Shown piece by piece: positions 1 through 5,419 of a stretch of DNA of 5,419 nucleotides. The DNA is from an uncultured Caulobacter sp. (GTDB lineage Bacteria > Pseudomonadota > Alphaproteobacteria > Caulobacterales > Caulobacteraceae), in assembly GCA_937991555.1 (NCBI GenBank), contig CALKHU010000059.1, positions 1 to 5,419 of the forward strand, read 5' to 3'. Position numbers and translations under genes: made by a program. Below the pieces are notes generated by a model. It saw only the letters and a list, made by a program, of their open reading frames with translations, ran no database searches and had not been told where the DNA came from. Position 1 is the first letter of the stretch, and each line of letters starts with the position of its first letter.

Positions 1-914
1 TCGTCCAGGCCGGTCTGGTGGATCTGGTCGGCGGTCAGGTCGGTGGTGGTCGAGACCTTCAGCCGGTAGGCGTAGTAGGCCTGCCCGTCGGGCAGCGACC
101 AGGCCCCGTTCGCGCCCCTGGCCAGCTTGCGGACCTCCGCCTGGGTCGCGATAAAGGTCTCGTAGCCGGCCCTGAAGTCGCCGGTCAGCGCGGCCCGGCC
201 TTCGTCCAGCAGGGCGGCCTTCTCCGCCTCGCCCGCGGCCAGCTTGCCGACCTTGGCCTTGAAGTCCGCCCACAGGGCGCTGTCGGGGCCGTCGCCGAAC
301 GGCGCGCCGCTGATCACCTTTCGCGCGTCGGCCTCGATCGGAGCGAAGGTGAACTCCGGAGCCACGATCCCCCGGCCGGCCGCCTCGCGGATGTTGGCCG
401 CGATCTCGCCCATCGCCCGCTTCACCTCGCGCAGGCGCGAGACGTAGGCCCGCGCGTCCTCGACGCTGTCGACGCGGTGCTGGTTGATCAGGAAGACGGG
501 GAACTGGCCGGCCGGGCTGCTCTGGGTGGTGGCGATGTAGTTGTGGAAGCGCCAGCGGTGGCCCTCCTGCTGGCGTTCGACCTGCTGCTCGAACAGGGTC
601 CAGGACAGCTGCGAGGCGGGCGACAGGCGGCCGCGGTCGAATCCAGCCTTCATCCGCTTGAGCTGGCCGACGGCCAGCGCCAGCTGCGCCGTCTCGAAGG
701 CGTCGGTGTAGCTGTCCAACCGGTCGTAGTCGGTCTTCATCCCGAGGCTGGTCATCGACTCCGGGCTCATCGCGATACGGCGGTCGAAGGCCTCGTCGAG
801 GAAGGCGTTGAAGCGCGCGTCCTCGTCGGTCCGCGCGACGGCGGTTCCGGACAGCGGCAGGGCGAGGGCGGCCCCGGCGAGGACCAGGCGGCGGGTGATC
901 TTGGGCTGGGACAT
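1..914 (-). CDS. DUF885 family exported protein, N-terminal part (gene runs off left edge)
   Basis: About 304 codons read from an ATG at 914-912 toward the left edge with no stop, so the C-terminal part is missing. The first ~28 residues look like a Tat signal peptide: a twin-arginine motif TRRLVL at residues 7-12, a hydrophobic Ala/Leu stretch, then an AVA cleavage site before RTDED. The mature part has segments typical of DUF885 (COG4805) proteins, such as SPESMTSLGMKTDYDRLDSY near residue 50, a QLSWTLFEQQ stretch, and FPVFLINQHRVDSVEDARAY. From recall of the family, these are large (~550-600 aa) periplasmic proteins related to zinc metallopeptidases, with an HExxH-like motif in the C-terminal half. 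That half lies outside this window, so metal binding cannot be judged. The start is supported by GGAGAG 7 nt upstream and by the signal peptide beginning there. The gene is divergent from the leucine cluster and has no obvious link to it. Substrate unknown. Confidence 0.85.
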   Translation of the reverse strand, partial: MSQPKITRRLVLAGAALALPLSGTAVARTDEDARFNAFLDEAFDRRIAMSPESMTSLGMKTDYDRLDSYTDAFETAQLALAVGQLKRMKAGFDRGRLSPASQLSWTLFEQQVERQQEGHRWRFHNYIATTQSSPAGQFPVFLINQHRVDSVEDARAYVSRLREVKRAMGEIAANIREAAGRGIVAPEFTFAPIEADARKVISGAPFGDGPDSALWADFKAKVGKLAAGEAEKAALLDEGRAALTGDFRAGYETFIATQAEVRKLARGANGAWSLPDGQAYYAYRLKVSTTTDLTADQIHQTGLD

Positions 915-921
915 GACGAGA

Positions 922-927
922 CTCTCC
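922..927 (-). promoter_or_regulatory. Ribosome binding site of the DUF885 gene
   Basis: On the minus strand GGAGAG lies 7 nt before the ATG at 914. It fixes the start of the exported protein just ahead of its Tat-type signal peptide. Confidence 0.7.
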
Positions 928-959
928 GAAACAGGCCGGCGAGAAGGCCACGGAAAAGC

Positions 960-1038
960 GGGCCCGTCACTCATTTCGCTGCACGCATCGCCCCGGCCTC
1001 GCCCGCCGCGCGCGAAACGAGTGACGGTCCCCCTTTTT
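960..1038. promoter_or_regulatory. Long inverted repeat with outward T-runs in the divergent intergenic region
   Basis: The core arms are 964-979 and 1012-1027. They pair at 15 of 16 positions; the one exception is 973/1018, an A-C mismatch in plus-strand RNA but a G-U pair in minus-strand RNA. Extending outward, 960-962 pairs with 1029-1031 across one mismatch. The apical loop is about 32 nt and GC-rich. On the plus strand the stem is followed by CC and then TTTTT (1034-1038). On the minus strand it is followed by TTTT (957-954). Either transcript could form a terminator-like hairpin, yet the region lies between two divergent gene starts. It may be an attenuator in the leuC leader, a leftover bidirectional terminator, or a dyad operator bound as DNA. 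Each arm also carries an outward-facing GTGACGG, which resembles an alphaproteobacterial -35 element. The structure is seen directly; the function is inference. Confidence 0.5.
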
Positions 1039-1054
1039 CACCCCGGGCTAGTGC
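1021..1054 (+). promoter_or_regulatory. leuC: Tentative leuC promoter elements
   Basis: GTGACGG at 1021-1027 resembles the Caulobacter housekeeping -35 (TTGACGS), and GCTAGTGC at 1047-1054 resembles the -10 (GCTANAWC). The spacing between them is about 19 nt, clearly longer than the usual 10-14 for this promoter type, so at best the -10 is real and the -35 is not. Transcription from this -10 would start near 1060, almost at an in-frame ATG at 1063. The -35 candidate overlaps the right arm of the inverted repeat. Confidence 0.2.
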
Positions 1055-1122
1055 GCACGATCATGCCTCCGCCCGCCGCAATCCACTGGACGGCGGGGCA
1101 CGTCCGGCCCTACATCCCCGGC

Positions 1123-2547
1123 ATGTCCGGCAAGACCCTGTACGACAAGATCTGGGACGCCCATGTCGTCGCCGAAGAGAACGGCGAGGCGATCCTCTAC
1201 ATCGACCTGCACCTCATCCACGAGGTGACGACGCCGCAGGCCTTCGCGGGGCTGCGCGCCGCCGGCCGCAAGGTGCGCCGGCCCGACCGCACCCTGGCGG
1301 TGGCCGACCACAACACCCCGACCGAGGGGCAGGCGCTGGGCGTCGACCGGGTCGCCGACCCCGAGGCGCGGCTGCAGCTGCAGACGCTGGGCCGCAACGT
1401 CGCCGACGCCGGGATCGAGTATTTCCCGATGGGCGACGTCCGCAACGGCATCGTCCATGTCGTCGGGCCCGAGCAGGGCCGCACCCAGCCCGGCATGACC
1501 GTCGTCTGCGGCGACAGCCACACCTCGACCCACGGGGCCTTCGGGGCCCTGGCCCACGGCATCGGCACCAGCGAGGTCGAGCATGTGCTGGCCAGCCAGA
1601 CCCTGCGCCAGCGCAAGTCGAAGAACATGCGCGTGACCATCGACGGGACGCCGGGACCCGGCGTCACCGCCAAGGACCTGGCCCTGGCCGTGATCGGCGA
1701 GATCGGCACCGCCGGCGGCACCGGCTATGTCATCGAGTACGCCGGCGAGGCCGTCCGCGGTCTGTCGATGGAGGGCCGGATGACCCTCTGCAACCTGACC
1801 ATCGAGGGCGGCGCCCGAGCCGGCCTGGTCGCGCCGGACCAGAAGACGTTCGACTACATCATGGGCCGGCCCGCGGCGCCCAAGGGGGCGGCCTGGGACA
1901 TGGCGCTCAGCTACTGGAAGACCTTCGTCAGCGACAACGACGCCGTCTTCGACCGCGAGGTGCGGCTGAACGCCGCCGACATCGCGCCGACGGTTACCTG
2001 GGGCACCAGCCCCGAGGACGTCATTCCGGTGACCGGCGTGGTGCCCGATCCCGACAGCTTCGCCACCCCCGACAAGCGCGCAGCCGCCGTGCGGGCGCTG
2101 GAGTACATGGGGCTGACGGCGGGCCAGCGGATCACCGACGCGCGCATCGACCGGGTCTTTATCGGCAGCTGCACCAACAGCCGCATCGAGGACCTGCGCG
2201 CCGCCGCCGCCGTGGTGCAGAAGGCCTTCCTGGAGGGGCGGCTGGTCGCGCCGCACGTCAAGGCGATGATCGTGCCGGGCTCGGGCCTGGTGAAAGAGCA
2301 GGCCGAGGCCGAGGGCCTGGACGCCATGTTCAAGGCCGCTGGCTTCGACTGGCGCGAGCCGGGCTGCTCGATGTGCCTGGGCATGAACCCGGACAAGCTG
2401 GCCCCCGGCGAACGCTGCGCCTCGACCAGCAACCGCAACTTCGAGGGCCGCCAGGGCCGCGGCGGGCGCACCCACCTGATGAGCCCGGCCATGGCGGCGG
2501 CGGCGGCCATCGCCGGCCACATCGTCGACGTCAGGGACTTCCTGTGA
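1123..2547 (+). CDS. leuC: 3-isopropylmalate dehydratase large subunit
   Basis: With LeuD it forms the cytoplasmic isopropylmalate isomerase, which interconverts 2- and 3-isopropylmalate through a dehydrated intermediate in leucine synthesis. The 474-residue product is full length for the family and close to E. coli LeuC throughout. It opens with KTLYDKIWDAHVV and contains LYIDLHLIHEVTTPQAF, DHN at 62-64, CGDSHTSTHGAFG at 129-141, LSMEGRMTLCN, VFIGSCTNSRIEDLRAAA and NRNFEGRQGRGGRTHLMSP. The three cysteines expected to hold the [4Fe-4S] cluster are present: C350 in SCTNSR, and C415 and C418 in GCSMC. The start at 1123 matches the family's usual N-terminus but has no Shine-Dalgarno sequence. 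An in-frame ATG at 1063 would add 20 residues of unlike composition. The stop overlaps the next gene's GTG by 4 nt, suggesting translational coupling. No disruption is seen. Confidence 0.97.
   Translation: MSGKTLYDKIWDAHVVAEENGEAILYIDLHLIHEVTTPQAFAGLRAAGRKVRRPDRTLAVADHNTPTEGQALGVDRVADPEARLQLQTLGRNVADAGIEYFPMGDVRNGIVHVVGPEQGRTQPGMTVVCGDSHTSTHGAFGALAHGIGTSEVEHVLASQTLRQRKSKNMRVTIDGTPGPGVTAKDLALAVIGEIGTAGGTGYVIEYAGEAVRGLSMEGRMTLCNLTIEGGARAGLVAPDQKTFDYIMGRPAAPKGAAWDMALSYWKTFVSDNDAVFDREVRLNAADIAPTVTWGTSPEDVIPVTGVVPDPDSFATPDKRAAAVRALEYMGLTAGQRITDARIDRVFIGSCTNSRIEDLRAAAAVVQKAFLEGRLVAPHVKAMIVPGSGLVKEQAEAEGLDAMFKAAGFDWREPGCSMCLGMNPDKLAPGERCASTSNRNFEGRQGRGGRTHLMSPAMAAAAAIAGHIVDVRDFL
2533..2537 (+). promoter_or_regulatory. 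Ribosome binding site of the VOC gene
   Basis: AGGGA lies 6 nt before the GTG at 2544, inside the last codons of leuC. This matters because the VOC reading frame stays open far upstream through leuC; the site, together with the 4-nt overlap with the leuC stop, supports GTG 2544 as the true start. Confidence 0.6.
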
Positions 2548-3386
2548 TCGGCGCGATCGACCACATCGCGCTGGTCGTCCACGACCTGGACGCCGCAGTT
2601 GACGGCTACAGCCGCCTGTTCGGCCGGGCCCCCAACTGGCGTGGCGACATGCACGGCGCCAGCCAGACATGGTTCCAGTTCGGCGGCATGGCGCTGGACG
2701 TCATCGCCCCGACCGGCGATGGCCTGACCGGCGACGCCATCCGGGCCCGGCTGGCGAGCCACGGCGAGGGTCCGTGGGGCCTCGGCTTCACCGTGCCGGA
2801 TTTCGCCGCCGCCAGCCGCCGCCTCGAGCGCCTGGGACTGAAGGTTCACCCGCGCGAGGAGGTCACCACCGATCCGGCCACCGGCGCGACCCGGCGCTGG
2901 ACGGTGGGCGGCCTCAGCCCGAAGGGCACGCACGGCGCCAACCTCTTCCTGGTCGCCCAGGGCGATCCCTGGCCGGTCGCGCCGGTCACCGTCGACGAGG
3001 GGTCTTCGGTCTCCGGCCTCGACCACATCGTCGTGCGGACGCCCGATCCGGAGCGCGCCGCCGCCCTGTATGGCGCGCGGCTGGGCCTCGACATGCGTCT
3101 GGATCGCAGCAACCCGGACTGGGGGACGCGACTGATGTTCTTCCGGGTCGGCGACGCCGTCGTCGAGATCGCCCACGACCTGAAGGCGGGGGTCTCGGCC
3201 GGCCCTGACGAACTCTGGGGTCTCAGCTGGCGCGTGGCCAACATCGAGGCCGCCCATCACCGGATGGCCGGCCAGAAGGTCGAGGTCTCCGAGATCCGAA
3301 AGGGGCGCAAGCCCGGCACCCGGGTCTTCACCGTCAGGAACGCCCCCGGCGGCGTGCCCACCATCGTCATCGGACCGGACGCATGA
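2544..3386 (+). CDS. Two-domain VOC (glyoxalase-fold) family protein
   Basis: A 280-residue protein made of two tandem vicinal-oxygen-chelate domains, roughly residues 3-137 and 157-277. Each opens with the typical strand carrying a histidine: IDHIALVVHDLDAA (H7) and LDHIVVRTPDPERAA (H161). The fourth strands carry D52 (MALDVIAP) and E208 (VVEIAH), the usual metal-ligand position. The matching positions in the second module of each domain look non-ligand (WGLGFTVPD and WGLSWRVAN lack the usual His). VOC proteins include glyoxalase I, extradiol dioxygenases and epimerases; the reaction here cannot be named. No signal peptide or membrane segment is seen, so it is probably cytoplasmic. The gene begins at a GTG overlapping the leuC stop by 4 nt and ends in a 4-nt ATGA overlap with leuD, splitting the two subunits of isopropylmalate isomerase. 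Composition matches its neighbours, so recent transfer is not indicated. Fold assignment is confident; function is unknown. Confidence 0.9.
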   Translation: MIGAIDHIALVVHDLDAAVDGYSRLFGRAPNWRGDMHGASQTWFQFGGMALDVIAPTGDGLTGDAIRARLASHGEGPWGLGFTVPDFAAASRRLERLGLKVHPREEVTTDPATGATRRWTVGGLSPKGTHGANLFLVAQGDPWPVAPVTVDEGSSVSGLDHIVVRTPDPERAAALYGARLGLDMRLDRSNPDWGTRLMFFRVGDAVVEIAHDLKAGVSAGPDELWGLSWRVANIEAAHHRMAGQKVEVSEIRKGRKPGTRVFTVRNAPGGVPTIVIGPDA

Positions 3387-3997
3387 AAGCCTTCACCCGC
3401 CTCGACGGCCGCGCGGCGCCGCTGAGCCTCGCCAACATCGACACCGACCAGATCATCCCCGCCCAGTTCCTCAAGCGGATCGACCGCGAGGGCCTGGGCG
3501 AAGGGCTGTTCTTCGGCTTCCGCTTCAACCCGGACGGCACGGAGAAGAGCGACTTCGTTCTCAACCGCCCCGAATACAGGGGGGCCTCGGTGCTGATCGC
3601 AGGCGACAACTTCGGCTGCGGCTCGTCGCGCGAGCACGCCCCGTGGGCGTTGCAGGACTACGGGATCCAGTGCGTGATCTCGTCCTCGTTCGCCGACATC
3701 TTCTTCAACAACTGCTTCAACAACGGCCTGCTGCCGGTGGTGCTGAAGCCGGAGGAAGTCCAGGCCCTGATGGACGAGGCCAAGGGCGGCAACCACGTCT
3801 TCACGGTCGACCTGGAGAGCCAGACGGTCACCGCCCCCTCGGGCGCGACCTTCCGGTTCGAGATCGATCCGGGCCGCAAGGAGAAGATGCTCAAGGGCCT
3901 CGACGCCATCGGCGAGACGCTGCAGCACGCGCGCGACATCGACGTCTACGAGATGAAGCGCGCCATCGCCCAGCCCTGGCTGGAGGTCGGCGCTTGA
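3383..3997 (+). CDS. leuD: 3-isopropylmalate dehydratase small subunit
   Basis: This is the small (swivel-domain) subunit of isopropylmalate isomerase, partner of LeuC. The 204-residue length is normal. Diagnostic segments are the N-terminal NIDTDQIIP at 18-26, GDNFGCGSSREHAPWAL from residue 74 (the GCGSSREH substrate-binding loop at 78-85), ISSSFADIFFNNCFNNGLLPV, and a C-terminal region ending in QPWLEVGA. Everything expected is present and uninterrupted. The ATG overlaps the stop of the VOC gene by 4 nt; only a weak GGA-type site precedes it, so translation probably relies on coupling to the upstream gene. Its own stop overlaps the TTG start of the ABM gene in the same way. The product must match LeuC in amount, yet the VOC gene stands between the two, so all three are likely translated from one message. 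Confidence 0.97.
   Translation: MKAFTRLDGRAAPLSLANIDTDQIIPAQFLKRIDREGLGEGLFFGFRFNPDGTEKSDFVLNRPEYRGASVLIAGDNFGCGSSREHAPWALQDYGIQCVISSSFADIFFNNCFNNGLLPVVLKPEEVQALMDEAKGGNHVFTVDLESQTVTAPSGATFRFEIDPGRKEKMLKGLDAIGETLQHARDIDVYEMKRAIAQPWLEVGA
3982..3986 (+). promoter_or_regulatory. Ribosome binding site deciding the TTG start of the ABM gene
   Basis: A full GGAGG sits inside the last codons of leuD. It is 7 nt before the TTG at 3994, the usual spacing, and 13 nt before the alternative in-frame GTG at 4000. This favours the rare TTG start and keeps the 4-nt overlap pattern of the operon. It is the only full GGAGG I found just ahead of a gene start in this operon. Confidence 0.65.
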
Positions 3998-4296
3998 CCG
4001 TGCTGGTGATCGGCACGGTGCGCCTGCCGCCGGAGAACATCGACCGGGCCCGCGCCGCCATGGAGGCCATGGTCGCCGCCAGCCGGGCCGAGGACGGCTG
4101 CTTCGAGTACGCCTATGCGCAGGATCTGCTCGATCCAGGCCTGGTCCGGGTGACCGAGGCCTGGCGCGACCGCGAGGCGCTGGCCGCCCATTTCCAGACC
4201 GCGCACATGGCCGCCTGGCGCGCCGTGTTTCCCGATCTCCAGATCACCGACCGCAGGCTGGCGCTCTACGAGGCCGGCGAACCCGAGCCGATTTGA
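3994..4296 (+). CDS. ABM-fold (antibiotic biosynthesis monooxygenase-like) small protein
   Basis: A 100-residue protein with the layout of the ABM / dimeric alpha-beta barrel superfamily (Pfam PF03992 type). It opens with the strand VLVIGTVRL, then a helix with ENIDRARAAMEAMVAASRAEDGC, the strand FEYAYAQDLLDPGLVRVTEAW, the helix DREALAAHFQTAHMAAWRAV, and the final strand RRLALYEA. The motif around residue 40 (EDGCFEY) and the helix AHFQTAHM are typical of the family. Members include cofactor-free quinone-forming monooxygenases and YgiN-like proteins, but many have no known reaction; the substrate here cannot be named. The start is TTG at 3994, backed by GGAGG 7 nt upstream and a 4-nt TTGA overlap with the leuD stop; GTG 4000 would shorten it by two residues. 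It ends 4 nt before leuB, so it is co-transcribed with the leucine genes. Fold assignment is good; role unknown. Confidence 0.88.
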   Translation: MTVLVIGTVRLPPENIDRARAAMEAMVAASRAEDGCFEYAYAQDLLDPGLVRVTEAWRDREALAAHFQTAHMAAWRAVFPDLQITDRRLALYEAGEPEPI

Positions 4297-4300
4297 GACC

Positions 4301-5356
4301 ATGACCCAGACCCTGCTCCTTCTCCCCGGCGACGGCATCGGGCCGGAGGTCGTCGCCCAGGTGCGCCGCGTGGCGGCCGTGCTGACGCCGGACCTGGCGC
4401 TCGACGAGCGCGACTTCGGCGGGATCTCCTACGACCGCCACGGCGCGCCGATCACGGACGAGGCGATCGCCCGCGCGCTGGCCAGCGATGCGGTGCTGAT
4501 GGGCGCCGTGGGCGGGCCGCAGTGGGCGGGCGTCGAGCGGAGCAAGCGTCCGGAGATGGGCCTGCTGGGCCTGCGCAAGGCGATGGACGTCTACGCGAAC
4601 CTGCGTCCGGCCCTGTGCTTCGACGCCCTGGCCGACGCCTCGACCCTGAAGCGGGAGGTGGTCGCTGGCCTCGACATCATGTTCGTGCGCGAGCTCACCG
4701 GCGGCGTCTATTTCGGCCAGCCGCGCTTCATCGAGACGCTTCCGGACGGCTCGAAGCGCGGCGTCGACACCCAGGTCTACACCACCGCCGAGATCGAGCG
4801 GGTCAGCCGCGTCGCCTTCGAGCTGGCCCGGGGCCGGCGCAACAAGGTCCACTCGCTCGAGAAGTCCAACGTCATGGAGACCGGCCTGCTCTGGCGCGAG
4901 GTCGTGACCAACCTTCACAAGCGCGAGTACGCCGACGTCCAGCTGGAGCACATGCTGGCCGACAACGCCGCCATGCAGCTGGTCCGTCAGCCGACCCAGT
5001 TCGACGTCATCCTGACCGACAACCTGTTCGGCGACGTGCTGTCCGACGAGGCCGCCCAGCTGACCGGGTCGCTGGGCATGCTGCCGTCGGCGGCGCTCGG
5101 CGCGGCGGGCCGGCCGGGACTCTACGAGCCGATCCACGGCTCGGCGCCGGACATCGCGGGCCAGGGCGTGGCCAATCCGCTGGCGGCGATCCTGTCGTTC
5201 GAGATGGCGCTGCGCTGGTCGCTGGACCGCAAGGCCGAGGCCGACCGCCTGTACGCGGCGGTCAGCGGGGCCCTTGCGGGCGGCGCCCGCACCCGCGATC
5301 TCGGTGGCGCGCTGTCGACGGTCCAGATGGGCGACGCCGTGCTGGCGGCGCTGTAG
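4301..5356 (+). CDS. leuB: 3-isopropylmalate dehydrogenase
   Basis: This NAD-dependent, divalent-metal-dependent enzyme oxidises and decarboxylates 3-isopropylmalate to 2-oxoisocaproate in the cytoplasm. The 351-residue length is normal. It starts with LLLLPGDGIGPEVV and carries GAVGGPQW, the substrate-binding arginines R92 (GLRKAMD), R102 (NLRP) and R130 (VRELTGGVYFG), Y137, and K188 in EKSNVMETG. The metal-binding aspartates expected from the Thermus enzyme are D221, D245 and D249. Residues 241-260 form the isocitrate/isopropylmalate dehydrogenase signature NLFGDVLSDEAAQ...GSLGM. The NAD-binding stretch EPIHGSAPDIAGQGVANPLAAI follows. All key residues are intact. The GLLGLRK context and hydrophobic substrate region fit isopropylmalate better than isocitrate or tartrate, and leuC and leuD next door settle the choice. 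It starts 4 nt after the ABM gene with only a weak ribosome site. Confidence 0.97.
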   Translation: MTQTLLLLPGDGIGPEVVAQVRRVAAVLTPDLALDERDFGGISYDRHGAPITDEAIARALASDAVLMGAVGGPQWAGVERSKRPEMGLLGLRKAMDVYANLRPALCFDALADASTLKREVVAGLDIMFVRELTGGVYFGQPRFIETLPDGSKRGVDTQVYTTAEIERVSRVAFELARGRRNKVHSLEKSNVMETGLLWREVVTNLHKREYADVQLEHMLADNAAMQLVRQPTQFDVILTDNLFGDVLSDEAAQLTGSLGMLPSAALGAAGRPGLYEPIHGSAPDIAGQGVANPLAAILSFEMALRWSLDRKAEADRLYAAVSGALAGGARTRDLGGALSTVQMGDAVLAAL

Positions 5357-5360
5357 CGGG

Positions 5361-5419
5361 ATGAGCGCGGCGGATGTCGCCTACGAAGCCCAGGCCCGCC
5401 GCGAGCTGGCGGCCTGGCG
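5361..5419 (+). CDS. Start of an unidentified protein (gene runs off right edge)
   Basis: An ATG 4 nt after the leuB stop opens a frame of 19 visible codons that continues past the window, reading MSAADVAYEAQARRELAAW. The spacing and direction suggest it belongs to, or follows closely on, the leucine transcript. The ribosome site is weak (GCGGG directly upstream). The pattern YExxxRxELxxW recalls the start of EcsC-family proteins in alphaproteobacteria, but this rests on memory and few residues, so the family call is only a guess. No signal peptide appears in the visible part. Confidence 0.5.
   Translation, partial: MSAADVAYEAQARRELAAW

Noticed and set aside
913..1033. Leucine leader peptide for classical attenuation of leuC
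   Set aside because: No run of leucine codons occurs in any plus-strand frame ahead of the hairpin, so ribosome-mediated leucine attenuation is not supported even though a terminator-like structure is present.
2489..2518. GGC-repeat tract near the end of leuC
   Set aside because: It encodes the alanine run after SPAM that is conserved in LeuC proteins generally, so it is coding constraint, not a repeat expansion.
1048..2670. A 540-codon open frame on the minus strand
   Set aside because: It lies opposite leuC, whose sequence is strongly conserved. The translation is low-complexity Gly/Ala/Arg/Asp-rich with no recognisable domain.
1911..3260. A 449-codon open frame on the minus strand
   Set aside because: It is antisense to leuC and the VOC gene, has no recognisable motifs, and spans the boundary of two real genes.
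18..3386. A very long plus-strand open frame, 1122 codons
   Set aside because: It is an artefact of GC-rich DNA with few stops. Its first part is antisense to the DUF885 gene, its middle is out of frame with leuC and rich in Arg/Gly/Pro, and only its last 280 codons (2544-3386) are the real VOC protein.
4244..5137. A 297-codon open frame on the minus strand
   Set aside because: It is antisense to leuB, which has every family motif on the plus strand; the minus translation is compositionally odd and unrecognisable.
1..5419. Mobile element, CRISPR array, tRNA or rRNA
   Set aside because: I saw no transposase-like product, terminal repeats, regularly spaced repeats or RNA gene signature; nearly the whole window is accounted for by ordinary coding sequence.

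Overview
This window comes from a very GC-rich bacterial chromosome. Third codon positions are almost always G or C, so several wrong frames stay open for long stretches. Gene content and style suggest an alphaproteobacterium, perhaps Caulobacterales (Caulobacter/Phenylobacterium-like): a separate leuC-leuD-leuB cluster, tightly overlapping genes, few strong Shine-Dalgarno sites and a Tat-exported DUF885 protein. That assignment is inferred from style and recall, not from a search.

Layout: (1) Positions 1-914, minus strand, hold the N-terminal ~304 codons of a DUF885-family protein with a twin-arginine-type signal peptide. Its C-terminus lies beyond the left edge. (2) Positions 915-1122 are a divergent intergenic region. 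It is dominated by a long inverted repeat (core 964-979 / 1012-1027) with a short T-run leaving it on each strand, so it looks like a bidirectional terminator or attenuator where none is expected. (3) Positions 1123-5356, plus strand, form a compact five-gene leucine cluster: leuC, a two-domain VOC (glyoxalase-fold) protein, leuD, a small ABM-fold protein, and leuB. (4) From 5361 a further plus-strand gene begins 4 nt after leuB and runs off the right edge. Only 19 codons are visible, and the start faintly recalls EcsC-family proteins.

LeuC and LeuD form the isopropylmalate isomerase heterodimer, which converts 2-isopropylmalate to 3-isopropylmalate. LeuB oxidises and decarboxylates 3-isopropylmalate to 2-oxoisocaproate, the direct precursor of leucine. 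leuA (2-isopropylmalate synthase) is not in the window. The three junctions leuC/VOC, VOC/leuD and leuD/ABM each use a 4-nt overlap (GTGA, ATGA and TTGA), and the last two junctions are also 4 nt apart. The whole block is therefore probably one translationally coupled transcript.

The leucine enzymes look intact and ordinary. The points worth a second look are the two non-leucine genes embedded between them, the symmetric hairpin in the divergent region, the missing metal-ligand positions in the VOC protein, and the uncertain leuC start. I found no mobile element, CRISPR array, tRNA or rRNA.
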